DNA of 64,000 bases from Sphingomonadales bacterium UBA656 (GTDB lineage Bacteria; Pseudomonadota; Alphaproteobacteria; Sphingomonadales; Sphingomonadaceae). Location: positions 122,277 to 186,276 of the forward strand of contig DBOC01000009.1 of assembly GCA_002299895.1 (NCBI GenBank), given 5' to 3'. The notes under the pieces are model-generated. The model made no database searches and was not told the origin of the DNA. It saw nothing but the letters and a program-made list of their open reading frames with translations. A program made the translations under genes and the position numbers. Below are positions 7,810 through 15,125 of the stretch, piece after piece (positions within the stretch are counted from its first letter, which is position 1; every line of letters begins with the position of its first letter).

Positions 7810-8996
7810 GCGCCGAAGATTTAGGTTTCGTTCCCGACCGCCTCGCCCGCATACCCGCATTTATTCAGGCCAATTATCTCGACAATGGCAAATTGCCCTT
7901 TGCGTCCGTGTTGGTGGGCCGTGGTAATGATGTCGCGCTGCAATGGAGCTCGGGCGTTGCCGAAGATGCCATTTTCCGCATCGCCTCGATGACCAAGCCT
8001 ATCACCTCGGTCGCATTCATGCAGTTGGTGGAGCAAGGCAAGGTCGCACTGACCGATCCGGTCGCGAAATATATTCCCGAATTTGCAAAGCTGGGCGTGT
8101 TTGTCGGCGGCGGCGGCAATGTGCCGTTTATGACGCGCGCACCATCGACGCACATGCGGGTGGTGGACCTGCTGCGCCATACGGCAGGATTTACCTATAG
8201 CTTCCAAGAACAAGGCAATGTCGACGCCGCCTATCGCAAGACCGAAGTCGAAAGCTGGAGCAAAAATACCGCGCAAAGCTTTATTGATACGCTGGCGCAA
8301 ATCCCATTGGAGTTCGACCCCGGCACGCAGTGGAATTATTCGGTTGCCACCGACATAGTGGGTATATTGGTCGAACGGATTAGCGGACTGTCGCTGCCGG
8401 AATATTTTCAGACGCATATTTTCGCGCCTTTGGGCATGACCGATACATTCTTCCAAGTGCCCGCCGATAAGGCGTCGCGCATCCCTGAAGGCTTTGGTTT
8501 TGACCCCGAAGCGAAAATGAAGCTGCTCGACAAAGCAGGCGCCGAAAGCATGTGGGCCAAAGGCTGGTCATTCAATTCCGGCGGTGGCGGCCTTGCGTCG
8601 AGCGTTGCGGATTATCATCGTTTCTGCCGGATGCTGCTAAACGGCGGCGCGCTTGACGGCGCACAAATCTTGAGCCCCAAGACAATAGAATTGATGACCG
8701 CCAATCATATTCCGGGCGGACAAGATCTGACGCAAATGTCGAAATCCTTGTTCAGCGAGGCCGACATGGCCGGCATTGGCTTTGGCCTTGGCTTTGCTAC
8801 GACCATCGACAGCGCCGCGACACTGGCACCTTGTTCCGAGGGCGATTTTTATTGGGGCGGCATGTACTCCACCGCCTTTTTTGTGGATCCGGTGGAGGAC
8901 ATCATCATGATTTTCATGACGCAGTTGCTGCCATCAACCACTTACCCCGTGCGCCGCGAGATCAAGACGATGATCTATTCCGCACTGGCGGCGTAG
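7806..8996 (+). CDS. serine hydrolase of the beta-lactamase/EstB esterase family
   Basis: The 396-residue protein overlaps the upstream stop as ATGA. The nucleophile motif SMTK (in FRIASMTKPITSVAF, near residue 64) matches the S-x-x-K of class C beta-lactamase-like esterases, and the second motif is probably the tyrosine in WNYSVATDIVG (near 180). VVDLLRHTAGFTY is a family hallmark. No signal peptide is seen, so it should be cytoplasmic, which favours an esterase or lactonase over an antibiotic-degrading enzyme. As the last gene of the run 2763-8996, it could hydrolyse an ester or lactone precursor. Confidence 0.88.
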   Translation: MSAEDLGFVPDRLARIPAFIQANYLDNGKLPFASVLVGRGNDVALQWSSGVAEDAIFRIASMTKPITSVAFMQLVEQGKVALTDPVAKYIPEFAKLGVFVGGGGNVPFMTRAPSTHMRVVDLLRHTAGFTYSFQEQGNVDAAYRKTEVESWSKNTAQSFIDTLAQIPLEFDPGTQWNYSVATDIVGILVERISGLSLPEYFQTHIFAPLGMTDTFFQVPADKASRIPEGFGFDPEAKMKLLDKAGAESMWAKGWSFNSGGGGLASSVADYHRFCRMLLNGGALDGAQILSPKTIELMTANHIPGGQDLTQMSKSLFSEADMAGIGFGLGFATTIDSAATLAPCSEGDFYWGGMYSTAFFVDPVEDIIMIFMTQLLPSTTYPVRREIKTMIYSALAA

Positions 8997-9005
8997 CTAG
9001 AGCTC

Positions 9006-9908
9006 CTAAACCGTCGCAATCTCCACCTGATTAACGGGCGCCGGTTTTGTCCGTGCGGCAATCAGGCTTCCGGCGACAATCAAGGCAGTGCCCAAAAGCA
9101 CGGGCCAAGTGACGGGCTCGGCAAAGAACAGCCAGCCGAAAAATGCCGCCCAGACAAAGCCGGTATATTCGACCGGTATCAAAATCTGGGCCTCCGCGCG
9201 GGCATAGGCCCAGCTCAGCAACAGCAGTGAAATAATCGCAAGCACCGCAGCACCGCCGATCATCGGGGCATCGGATAGGCCGATTGGTTGCAAAAACCAG
9301 GGCGCAGCAAGGCCCAGTGTTGCCGCCACAAACAGATTTTGGAAAAAGGCAATTTCGATTGGCCCGGCAAGCTGCGCCTGGCGCCGTGCCAAGATTAGAT
9401 TATACGCAAACACCACTGCCGAAAACAAAACCGAAGCAGCGCCCCAAAGTTGCCCACTGCTATAATCTCCGCTCAACCGGCCCGCCAAAATGATCACCAC
9501 CCCGCCAAGTCCCGACAGCGACGCCCAAATGGCGGAACGGCCTATCGTCTCGCCCAGCATAACCGCGGCGAGATATAATGCGATGACAGGCGCGATGAAG
9601 CTCAGTCCAATGGCCTCGGCCAGCGGCAATTGCGTTAGCGACCAGAAAAAGCTGACCGCCATGACCGACACGATGATGCTGCGCCATATATGCATTTTAA
9701 GGTTATCGACGGTCGGCCATTTCTGCCGCGTGCCAACAAACAATAGCCCCATGAATAAAGTGCCAAGGCAGTTGCGCCACATCACGGCATTATACGCGCC
9801 TAGCGACAAAGCGATGTCTTTCATCACCGCATCCATCAACGAAAATGTGCCAACGCCCGCCGCCGCGACCAGGAACGGAATGAACGGGCGCGGGTGCAAT
9901 TCAGCCAT
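9006..9908 (-). CDS. EamA/DMT-family permease
   Basis: The 300-residue hydrophobic protein has about ten membrane segments in two EamA halves; the second ends with FFAEPVTWPVLLGTALIVAG. The first half begins FSLMDAVMKDIALSLGAYNAVMWRN, typical of drug/metabolite transporters. It converges on the esterase gene and begins two bases after the GNAT stop, so it belongs to the reverse ispG operon. The substrate is unknown. Confidence 0.88.
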   Translation of the reverse strand: MAELHPRPFIPFLVAAAGVGTFSLMDAVMKDIALSLGAYNAVMWRNCLGTLFMGLLFVGTRQKWPTVDNLKMHIWRSIIVSVMAVSFFWSLTQLPLAEAIGLSFIAPVIALYLAAVMLGETIGRSAIWASLSGLGGVVIILAGRLSGDYSSGQLWGAASVLFSAVVFAYNLILARRQAQLAGPIEIAFFQNLFVAATLGLAAPWFLQPIGLSDAPMIGGAAVLAIISLLLLSWAYARAEAQILIPVEYTGFVWAAFFGWLFFAEPVTWPVLLGTALIVAGSLIAARTKPAPVNQVEIATV

Positions 9909-9910
9909 GT

Positions 9911-10396
9911 CTAAAGGCTATGTGCGGCAAGATTATTGAGCGCGACGCCGTCCACGCGATAGACGGTCCATTCGTCCATCGGCACAGCCCCCAGCGCCTT
10001 GTAGAAATCAATGGCGGGCGTGTTCCAATCCAGCACCGACCATTCGAGCCGCGCACAATCGCGTTCAACCGCAAGCGCGGCGAGCCGACCCAGCAACGCC
10101 TTGCCAAGCCCAAAGCCGCGCGCATCCGGCCGCACGAACAAATCCTCCAGATAGATGCCGGGCCGCCCTTCAAAGGTCGAAAAATTGTGGAAGAACAAAG
10201 CAAAGCCCTGCGCCACATTGTCAATCTCGCCAATCAGAACCTCTGCATAAAGCCGCGGTCCAAACAGCTTTTGCGCCAGCACTGCTTCATCAAACCGCAC
10301 GGCATGGGCGAGCTTTTCATATTCCGCGAGGTCGCGAATGAATTGCCCAATGAGCGAAATGTCGCTGGACGTTGCAGCCCGTATCGAGAGGCTCAA
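9911..10396 (-). CDS. GNAT-family N-acetyltransferase
   Basis: The 161-residue protein has the GNAT acetyl-CoA loop VRPDARGFGLGKALLGRLAALA (near 90-110) and the C-terminal NTPAIDFYKALGAVP motif. The overall form resembles diamine/SAT-like acetyltransferases (EDLFV...WSVLDWN). The start is TTG 10396, overlapping the ispG stop as TTGA, which indicates translational coupling. The amine substrate cannot be deduced. Confidence 0.9.
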   Translation of the reverse strand: MSLSIRAATSSDISLIGQFIRDLAEYEKLAHAVRFDEAVLAQKLFGPRLYAEVLIGEIDNVAQGFALFFHNFSTFEGRPGIYLEDLFVRPDARGFGLGKALLGRLAALAVERDCARLEWSVLDWNTPAIDFYKALGAVPMDEWTVYRVDGVALNNLAAHSL

Positions 10397-11532
10397 GCCG
10401 CTTTCCCGTGCAACGTATCCATGCTGACGCTGGTGCCGGCATCAATTTCTGCGGCTTTGGCTTCGACCAATTTGACGATGTGGCTGATCATGTCGTCATC
10501 CTCGACATGATGGTCGGTGACGCCCGACAGATAGACCATATGCTTGCCATTGCCGCCGCCCGTGATGCCGATGTCGGTCTCACGCGCTTCGCCGGGGCCG
10601 TTGACGACGCAGCCGAGGACCGAGAGCGACATGGGCGTCTTGATATGGCCGAGCGCATCTTCCAATTTCTGCACCGTGCGGATGACGTCAAAGCCCTGCC
10701 GCGCGCAGCTTGGGCAGCTGACAACGCGCACGCCGCGGGTGCGCAGGCCCAGTGCCTTCAGGATTTCATATCCAACGCGTACTTCTTCCTCGGGCTCTGC
10801 AGACAGGCTGACGCGGATGGTGTCGCCGATGCCGGCCCATAATAAATTGCCCATGCCGATGGACGATTTGACCGTGCCGCCAATCAGTCCGCCTGCCTCG
10901 GTAATGCCCAAATGCAAGGGGCAATCGACCGCCTCAGCCAAGCCCATATAGGCGGCCACCGCGAGGAAAACGTCCGATGCCTTCACCGCGACTTTAAATT
11001 CGTGGAAGTCATGATCCTGCAGCAGCTTGATATGGTCCAACGCACTTTCAATCAGCGCCTCCGGGCAGGGCTCGCCATATTTTTCGAGCAGGTCTTTTTC
11101 GAGGCTGCCTGCATTCACGCCGATCCGGATCGCACAGCCATTGGCTTTGGCGGCGTTGACGACTTCTTTGACGCGTTCGGATGAGCCGATATTGCCGGGG
11201 TTGATGCGCAAGCACGCCGCTCCCGCATCCGCCGCCTCAAGAGCGCGTTTGTAATGAAAATGAATATCGGCGACGATGGGGACATTAGCCGCGCGGACAA
11301 TCTGTTTCAGCGCCGCCGTGCTTTCCACATCGGGGCAGGATACGCGAATAATATCGACGCCTGCATCCTCACACCGGCGGATCTGATCAATCGTGGCAGC
11401 AGCATCGCTGGTCAGCGTATTGGTCATGGTTTGCACCGAGATCGGGGCATTGCCACCGACAGGGACTTTGCCGACCATGATCTGGCGGGACGGGCGACGC
11501 GCAATGTCGCGCCAAGGGCGAATAGAAGACAT
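10393..11532 (-). CDS. ispG: 4-hydroxy-3-methylbut-2-enyl diphosphate synthase (flavodoxin), MEP isoprenoid pathway
   Basis: About 379 residues, beginning MSSIRPWRDIARRPSRQI at ATG 11532; an extended frame upstream is probably untranslated. IspG converts MEcPP to HMBPP using a [4Fe-4S] cluster. Hallmarks are IMVGKVPVGGNAPISVQTMTN minus its first residues near the start, RVSCPDVES, and the cluster cysteines in SCPSC (C-terminal third) with a third cysteine in SVLGCVVNGPGEA. It heads a reverse operon with the GNAT and EamA genes, which have no obvious role in isoprenoid synthesis. Confidence 0.96.
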   Translation of the reverse strand: MSSIRPWRDIARRPSRQIMVGKVPVGGNAPISVQTMTNTLTSDAAATIDQIRRCEDAGVDIIRVSCPDVESTAALKQIVRAANVPIVADIHFHYKRALEAADAGAACLRINPGNIGSSERVKEVVNAAKANGCAIRIGVNAGSLEKDLLEKYGEPCPEALIESALDHIKLLQDHDFHEFKVAVKASDVFLAVAAYMGLAEAVDCPLHLGITEAGGLIGGTVKSSIGMGNLLWAGIGDTIRVSLSAEPEEEVRVGYEILKALGLRTRGVRVVSCPSCARQGFDVIRTVQKLEDALGHIKTPMSLSVLGCVVNGPGEARETDIGITGGGNGKHMVYLSGVTDHHVEDDDMISHIVKLVEAKAAEIDAGTSVSMDTLHGKAA

Positions 11533-11608
11533 AGGCATGATATAGGCGGCTTGGGAATTTCCCGCAATCATCATCCTGAACTGATTTCAGGGCAAGGCGA
11601 TGCGCAAA

Positions 11609-12532
11609 TCAGTCTAGCCCGCCGTGCCATGCTGCCGCTTGCGCTGCGGCTATCCTACCCACCTCGGCAAGCACGGCCTGATCAGAATCCTGGCTCTGTT
11701 CATATTTGCCATCGGCTTCATAAAAGGCCGTAACAATGACTGGAGGCCGCGCTGCTGGCCAGAAAATGGCGACGTCATTGGTCTTGTTATTGTAATTTGT
11801 GCTGTTGGCGGTTCCGGTTTTGTCGCCACTTTTCCAAGAAAGGGGGAGCCCACCCCGGATCCGCTTCATGCCTGTATTGGTGTCAACCATCCATTGGATC
11901 AATATGTCACGCGACGCCGGTTTCAATATGCTGTCGCTCGTCAAAAGTCGCGCCATCGTCCCCGCAAATGCGCGCGGCGTGGTCGTATCGCGCAGCTCAC
12001 CGGGCGGGACATTGTTCATATCGGGCTCATATCGGTCCAATCGCGTGACGTCATCGCCCCAACTGCGAAAAATCGCGGTTATGGCGGTTGGACCGCCCAG
12101 ATGTTTGATCAACAGATTGGCCGCCACATTATCGCTGGTCTTTTGCGCGGCTTCGGCCAAATCGATGATACGCATGGCGCCCTTGGAGAGATTTGGCCCC
12201 GTAACCGGGGCATGCGGGACCATATCCGCCTGCGTATAATGCAGGGCCATATCGAGATTCAGCCGGCCTTGGTCTGCCTGTTGTAGCACCGCTGCGGCGA
12301 GCGCGAGCTTGAAGGTCGAGCACATGGCAAATGCTTCGTCATAATGATGCCCCGTCATGCGGCCCGATGCGGAATCGAGAACCAGCACCCCTAGCCGCCC
12401 GCCAACGCGTGCCTCCAGCGCAGCCAAGGCAGCGTTGGGCATGATGGTTGGCGCAACTTGCCGAGGGCCCACGCAGCCTGTCAGCGTCAATGCAGCAACG
12501 CTTGCCATCATTCCACGTCTATCAATGTCCAT
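11609..12532 (-). CDS. class A beta-lactamase, predicted lipoprotein
   Basis: I choose ATG 12532 because GAGGAA lies about eight bases upstream, giving 307 residues. The N-terminus MDIDRRGMMASVAALTLTGC ends in a lipobox, so the enzyme is probably membrane-anchored in the periplasm. The active-site set is complete: S-x-x-K in CSTFKLALAA (Ambler 70-73), SDN in TSDNVAANLL (130), RYEPDMN (Glu166 region) and KTGT in SGDKTGTAN (234). The RR pair hints at Tat export. It probably hydrolyses beta-lactams; the spectrum cannot be read from sequence alone. No AmpR-type regulator is adjacent. Confidence 0.93.
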   Translation of the reverse strand: MDIDRRGMMASVAALTLTGCVGPRQVAPTIMPNAALAALEARVGGRLGVLVLDSASGRMTGHHYDEAFAMCSTFKLALAAAVLQQADQGRLNLDMALHYTQADMVPHAPVTGPNLSKGAMRIIDLAEAAQKTSDNVAANLLIKHLGGPTAITAIFRSWGDDVTRLDRYEPDMNNVPPGELRDTTTPRAFAGTMARLLTSDSILKPASRDILIQWMVDTNTGMKRIRGGLPLSWKSGDKTGTANSTNYNNKTNDVAIFWPAARPPVIVTAFYEADGKYEQSQDSDQAVLAEVGRIAAAQAAAWHGGLD

Positions 12533-12720
12533 GGCTAGCTTCCTCATATTGTCGCCGCATGATGCGGCGGTATGTGACTTCTTTACCCTGTCAATTTCGG
12601 GGTTACCAGACACGGCACAAGGATCGGCAAAGTAATGGGAGGTGATAGGCTTAGGATCAGGATCTATCCCTATGCAGCAACCGCTTTGCTTTACGTATGG
12701 TTACAATCTAAGATGAGGCC

Positions 12721-13557
12721 ATGAAACGCTTCCTTATTTCTTTCGCCCTTTTGTTCGCGCCATTGGCGCCGGCCCAAGCATATTGGGAATATGGCCATGA
12801 GACAGTGGCACACATTGCCCAAGCCAATATGTCGCCTAAGGCGCGCGCGCAGATGCAGCGTCTGTTGCACGCGGCACCTATGCTTGGGACTCCGAAATGC
12901 GCGATGCGCAATATCGCGGACGTCAGCATTTGGGCTGACTGCATCAAAAGCGACCGGGTGCGCTGGGGTTACACTAACAGCTGGCATTACCAGAATGTCG
13001 ACATCTGCAAGCCGTTCGATTTGAAAAGCGCCTGCGCCGATGGCAATTGCGTATCAGCCCAAATCGACCGCAACTTTGCGCTTTTATCAAACAAGGCCCT
13101 GCCCGCGCATGTCCGTTTGGAGGCGCTTGCCTTCCTGATCCATTTTGTCGGCGACATACATCAGCCATTACATGCAGGCGATCGCGCCGATCGTGGTGGC
13201 AACGACCTAAAGACCATTTATGGTGTGATGCCCGGATATAATCTCCATTCGGTGTGGGACGGGCTTTTGGCCGACCGTGCGCTATCTGCTGCGCCAGCCA
13301 TTGTTCGCATATTTACACCCGCCGAGAAGGCTGCGGTTGTGCAAGGCAATGCGCGTCTGTGGAGTGAAGAAAATTGGGCTGTGTCAAAAAACATCGCCTA
13401 TCCGCGCGCTATGGATGCAGATGCATGCGGTGCCAAGCCAAGCGCACCCGTCATCATTGACGAAGCGGACGTCACGGCGTCACGTGCAGCCTTACGTCAA
13501 CAAGTCGAACGTGGCGGCATCCGTTTGGCGCGCTTATTGGACGAAGCCTTAAGCTAG
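12721..13557 (+). CDS. S1/P1-family nuclease, secreted
   Basis: The 278-residue protein has a signal peptide ending PAQAYWEYGHE. In this family the mature N-terminal tryptophan helps bind zinc, so cleavage just before YW or W is expected. Further zinc ligands are in GHETVAHIA, ADVSIWAD, the central FLIHFVGDIHQPLHAGDRADRGGN block (shortened: HFVGDIHQPLH) and NLHSVWDG. S1/P1 enzymes are trinuclear-zinc nucleases and 3'-nucleotidases acting on single-stranded nucleic acid. The likely site is the periplasm or outside the cell, for phosphate or nucleoside scavenging. GATGAGG sits just before the ATG. Confidence 0.93.
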   Translation: MKRFLISFALLFAPLAPAQAYWEYGHETVAHIAQANMSPKARAQMQRLLHAAPMLGTPKCAMRNIADVSIWADCIKSDRVRWGYTNSWHYQNVDICKPFDLKSACADGNCVSAQIDRNFALLSNKALPAHVRLEALAFLIHFVGDIHQPLHAGDRADRGGNDLKTIYGVMPGYNLHSVWDGLLADRALSAAPAIVRIFTPAEKAAVVQGNARLWSEENWAVSKNIAYPRAMDADACGAKPSAPVIIDEADVTASRAALRQQVERGGIRLARLLDEALS

Positions 13558-13560
13558 CCG

Positions 13561-13902
13561 TTACATTTGGCCGCGGCGTTTCTTCTTTGCCTCTTGCTCA
13601 CGTTTTGAGCGCAAGAGGCTGTCCACATCCACAATTTCGCTTCGCGCTTTCATGTACCGGATCATCGCAAAAACCCAAAGGGCGGTTGCCGCGAGAAAAG
13701 GCAAGTTCAGAAACAGCAATATCTCGCTATCGCTCCAGCCCGCATTTTTGGCGACAGCGGTCGCCCACACAAAGGCTCCTGTCGCGCCGAAAAATGCAAC
13801 CATCCAGACGGCAAAGGCGCGCCAGCCAGCGGCATTGCGGGGGGATATCTTAATGCCAGATCCCGACTTATAATATATAAAGGGCTTATCTTCCTCGCGC
13901 AT
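13561..13902 (-). CDS. small two-helix membrane protein, third gene of the SPFH operon
   Basis: Start ATG 13902 is set by AAGGAG about seven bases upstream; 113 residues. The sequence has two hydrophobic helices (FAVWMVAFFGATGAFVWATA minus edges, and LLFLNLPFLAATALWVFAMI) joined by a short loop, then a charged, lysine-rich tail (RSKREQEAKKKRRGQM). No family is recognised. It starts one base after the ribbon-helix-helix gene ends, so it is part of the 15012-13561 operon. It may associate with the SPFH protein in the membrane; this is inferred from the operon only. Confidence 0.75.
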   Translation of the reverse strand: MREEDKPFIYYKSGSGIKISPRNAAGWRAFAVWMVAFFGATGAFVWATAVAKNAGWSDSEILLFLNLPFLAATALWVFAMIRYMKARSEIVDVDSLLRSKREQEAKKKRRGQM

Positions 13903-13903
13903 T

Positions 13904-14104
13904 TCAACTCTCCTTAGGCGGACGTCCCCGCTTGGGGGTTTCGCTGACCCCAACTTTTATCCCGCGCTTAGCCAATGCCTCGCGTAGGAGCACCTCAATC
14001 TCGGCATTGACGCTCCGGAAATCGGCGGCCGCGCACCGTTCGATACAGGCAAATAATGCCGGATCGAGACGTAGCGGGAAAGCCTTTTTGGACGGAGCGG
14101 CCAC
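13904..14104 (-). CDS. Arc-type ribbon-helix-helix DNA-binding protein
   Basis: This 66-residue protein begins KKAFPLRLDPALFACIERCA and continues RSVNAEIEVLLREAL, the strand-helix-helix pattern of Arc/MetJ repressors; the beta strand is AFPLRL. The C-terminal tail is basic and proline-rich (KRGRPPKES), an AT-hook-like GRPP motif. It lies between the SPFH gene and the small membrane protein with nearly no spacing. A perfect palindrome overlapping the operon promoter (15023-15044) is a natural candidate operator, making this the probable autorepressor. Confidence 0.85.
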   Translation of the reverse strand: MAAPSKKAFPLRLDPALFACIERCAAADFRSVNAEIEVLLREALAKRGIKVGVSETPKRGRPPKES

Positions 14105-14112
14105 GCAGCGGT

Positions 14113-15012
14113 CTAGCTATACAATGTGCCGGTGTTGACCACGGGCTGCGTATCGCGTTCGCCACATAAAACGACCATCAGGTTGGACACCATCGCCGCG
14201 CGGCGTTCGTCGTCCAATTCGACGACATTTTTCGCCGATAACATTTCGAGCGCCATTTCGACCATGCCCACTGCGCCTTCGACCAAGGTCTTGCGCGCCG
14301 CAACCACCGCCTCTGCCTGTTGGCGGCGAAGCATAGCGCCTGCAATTTCTTGCGCATAAGCCAAATGGGTGAAGCCGCATTCGTCGACGGTAATGCCCGC
14401 CACGCGCAACCGGTCCATCAGCTCTTGTCGTAATTCTCCGCCGACCTGATCATGGTTGCCACGCAACGTCACTTCCTGATGCGTAAAATCATCATAAGGG
14501 TAGCGTGCGCCAATGGTGCGGACCGCGGCCTCAATCTGCGCAATGACAAATGCCCTATAATCATCGACATCAAACAAAGCCTGCGCCGTATCGGTCACGC
14601 GCCAAACCACTTGCGCCGCCATCTCAATGGGGTTGCCGCGCAGGTCGTTGACCTTAATTTTTTCCGAAATCAAATTGTTCGCACGCAACGATACCCGGGC
14701 TTTACCCATCCACGGCCAAGTCCAGCGTAGCCCCTCATTGCGATCGGTACCCTTATAGGCGCCGAACAAGGTCAATGCGAAGCCTTGGTTAGGCTGCAGC
14801 ATGTAAAAGCCCGCGGCAACAAATACGAAAACAACAATACTCAAAGCCATGCCAAGGTGATCAGCATTGGCGCCGCCGGGAATGACCGAGGTCATCGCCC
14901 AGGCGAACCATAGCATGCTGCCCAAAACTACGAGTAACATCACATAACCGTTGAAACTGCGCGCCGTAATTTCCCGGCTTGCCTGCAGTAAGTTTTTCAT
15001 ATCGTCTGTCAT
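14113..15012 (-). CDS. SPFH/band 7 domain membrane protein
   Basis: Start ATG 15012 (MTDDMKNLLQASRE) follows GGAGGTCGTA; 299 residues. Two N-terminal membrane segments (VMLLVVLGSMLWFAWAMTSV, then a second around residues 60-80) precede a band 7 domain with LRWTWPWMGKARVSLRANN, VVWRVTDTAQALFDVDDY and the EITVDECGFTHLAYAQEIAGAM-type end (shortened: HLAYAQEIAGAM). SPFH proteins form membrane-associated oligomers, sometimes tied to membrane stress. It is the first gene of a three-gene operon with an RHH regulator and a small membrane protein. Confidence 0.88.
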   Translation of the reverse strand: MTDDMKNLLQASREITARSFNGYVMLLVVLGSMLWFAWAMTSVIPGGANADHLGMALSIVVFVFVAAGFYMLQPNQGFALTLFGAYKGTDRNEGLRWTWPWMGKARVSLRANNLISEKIKVNDLRGNPIEMAAQVVWRVTDTAQALFDVDDYRAFVIAQIEAAVRTIGARYPYDDFTHQEVTLRGNHDQVGGELRQELMDRLRVAGITVDECGFTHLAYAQEIAGAMLRRQQAEAVVAARKTLVEGAVGMVEMALEMLSAKNVVELDDERRAAMVSNLMVVLCGERDTQPVVNTGTLYS

Positions 15013-15022
15013 TACGACCTCC

Positions 15023-15044
15023 ATAAATATGATATCATATTTAT
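15023..15044 (-). promoter_or_regulatory. perfect 22-base palindrome covering the -10/+1 region of the SPFH operon promoter
   Basis: The half-site ATAAATATGAT at 15023-15033 is followed directly by its exact reverse complement up to 15044. On the minus strand a TTGACC -35 (plus 15060-15065) lies 16 bases before a TAAATA -10 at 15043-15038, inside the palindrome, and the SPFH start ATG is at 15012. An operator over the -10 is the usual place for repression. The Arc-type protein encoded in the operon is the likely binder; this is inferred. Confidence 0.6.
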
Positions 15045-15068
15045 ATCTTATTTTGCAAAGGTCAACTA

Positions 15069-15106
15069 AAAAGGGCTGCGCAGAGTATCGCCTGCACAGC
15101 CCTTTT
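15069..15106 (-). terminator. rho-independent terminator of the M3 peptidase gene
   Basis: AAGGGCTGCGCAG (15071-15083) pairs with CTGCACAGCCCTT (15092-15104) with one mismatch, flanked by A/T runs on both sides. On the minus strand it lies just after the peptidase stop at 15126 and ends in a T run, and it separates that gene from the SPFH promoter. Its symmetry would also let it work on the plus strand. Confidence 0.8.
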
Positions 15107-15125
15107 TTAACGATATCGCGGCGCG

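Noticed and set aside
13561..14104. RHH protein plus small membrane protein as a toxin-antitoxin pair
   Set aside because: The gene order starts with SPFH, the membrane protein has a long helical-lysine tail unlike known toxins, and no toxin family could be recognised.
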